NCBI RefSeq assembly: GCF_937912035.1
Contig: NZ_CALDPF010000010.1
Location: 43,404 to 107,403, forward strand
Length of the DNA stretch: 64,000 nucleotides
Origin: an uncultured Bacteroides sp.
GTDB lineage: Bacteria; Bacteroidota; Bacteroidia; Bacteroidales; Bacteroidaceae
Direction of reading: 5' to 3'
The notes under the pieces were generated by a model that saw only the letters and a program-made list of their open reading frames with translations, was not told the DNA's origin and searched no databases. Below, piece after piece: positions 63,951 to 64,000 of the stretch. Made by a program: the position numbers and the translations under genes. Position 1 is the stretch's first letter. Each line of letters starts with the position of its first letter.

Positions 63951-64000
63951 TGCACCCCGAAAGTTAGACAAAAAACTTTCGGGGTTTTGTTATGTCTAAA
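63951..64000 (+). mobile_element. Left end of an insertion sequence (probably IS3 family), partial
   Basis: The sequence begins TGCACCCCGAAAGTTAGACA, a TG-ended pattern like IS3-family inverted repeats. CCCCGAAAGTT (63955-63965) and AACTTTCGGGG (63974-63984) form a perfect 11-bp hairpin that would reduce transcription from outside. An ATG at 63992 opens a frame (Met-Ser-Lys) that continues past the window and would be the transposase first frame. The exact IS end and name cannot be set from 50 bases. Confidence 0.6.

Overview
The window comes from a Bacteroidales bacterium, most likely Bacteroidaceae; the genus cannot be fixed from sequence alone. Signs of this are SusC/SusD proteins, TonB-linked outer membrane receptors, a CTnDOT-type traA-O conjugation operon, promoters of the Bacteroides form TTTG-N19-21-TANNTTTG, and a near absence of Shine-Dalgarno sites.

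Positions 1 to about 36.5 kb are the right part of an integrative and conjugative element (ICE); its left end lies outside the window. Reading leftward on the minus strand from 13.05 kb is a transfer operon: a ParA ATPase (traA), traB-traF, the VirB4-type ATPase traG, two VirB5-position proteins, a DUF5045-like protein, traJ, traK, traL, traM, traN, traO, and the first codons of what looks like the coupling protein at the left edge. Mobilisation genes (relaxase 31.66-33.23 kb, ribbon-helix-helix accessory protein 33.34-33.74 kb), a dyad-rich candidate oriT at 33.8 kb, a small membrane protein and a tyrosine integrase (34.9-36.4 kb) form the right end. The element sits just downstream of an intact ppdK terminator.

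Between the tra and mob blocks lies an AT-rich accessory island of about 18.5 kb. It holds an AraC-controlled RND tripartite pump (13.35-19.87 kb); a TetR-controlled operon of a 1398-residue BadF/BcrA-type CoA-dehydratase-activase fusion, the TetR gene and a lipoprotein (20.06-26.06 kb); and an AraC-controlled EmrAB-TolC type pump (26.48-31.41 kb). A tRNA-3'-end-like hairpin and a 20-bp inverted repeat at 26.1-26.4 kb may mark a join between two acquired segments. This island is the most interesting part: an ATP-driven low-potential redox protein with its own ligand-responsive repressor, flanked by two independently regulated efflux systems.

From 36.6 kb the chromosome is ordinary: ppdK; a small lipoprotein with a glutathionylspermidine-synthase-like ATP-grasp enzyme; an outer membrane receptor; a Gfo/Idh/MocA oxidoreductase; cobQ; a Crp/Fnr regulator; a DUF1460 protein; uvrB; a PspC protein; dnaJ-grpE; cutC; a Dabb protein; a susCD pair; glyA; and a GH20 hexosaminidase. 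A dispersed intergenic repeat (word GACAAGTTGACGAG) occurs twice. The last 50 bases look like the left end of an insertion sequence, probably IS3 family, with the first codons of its transposase gene.
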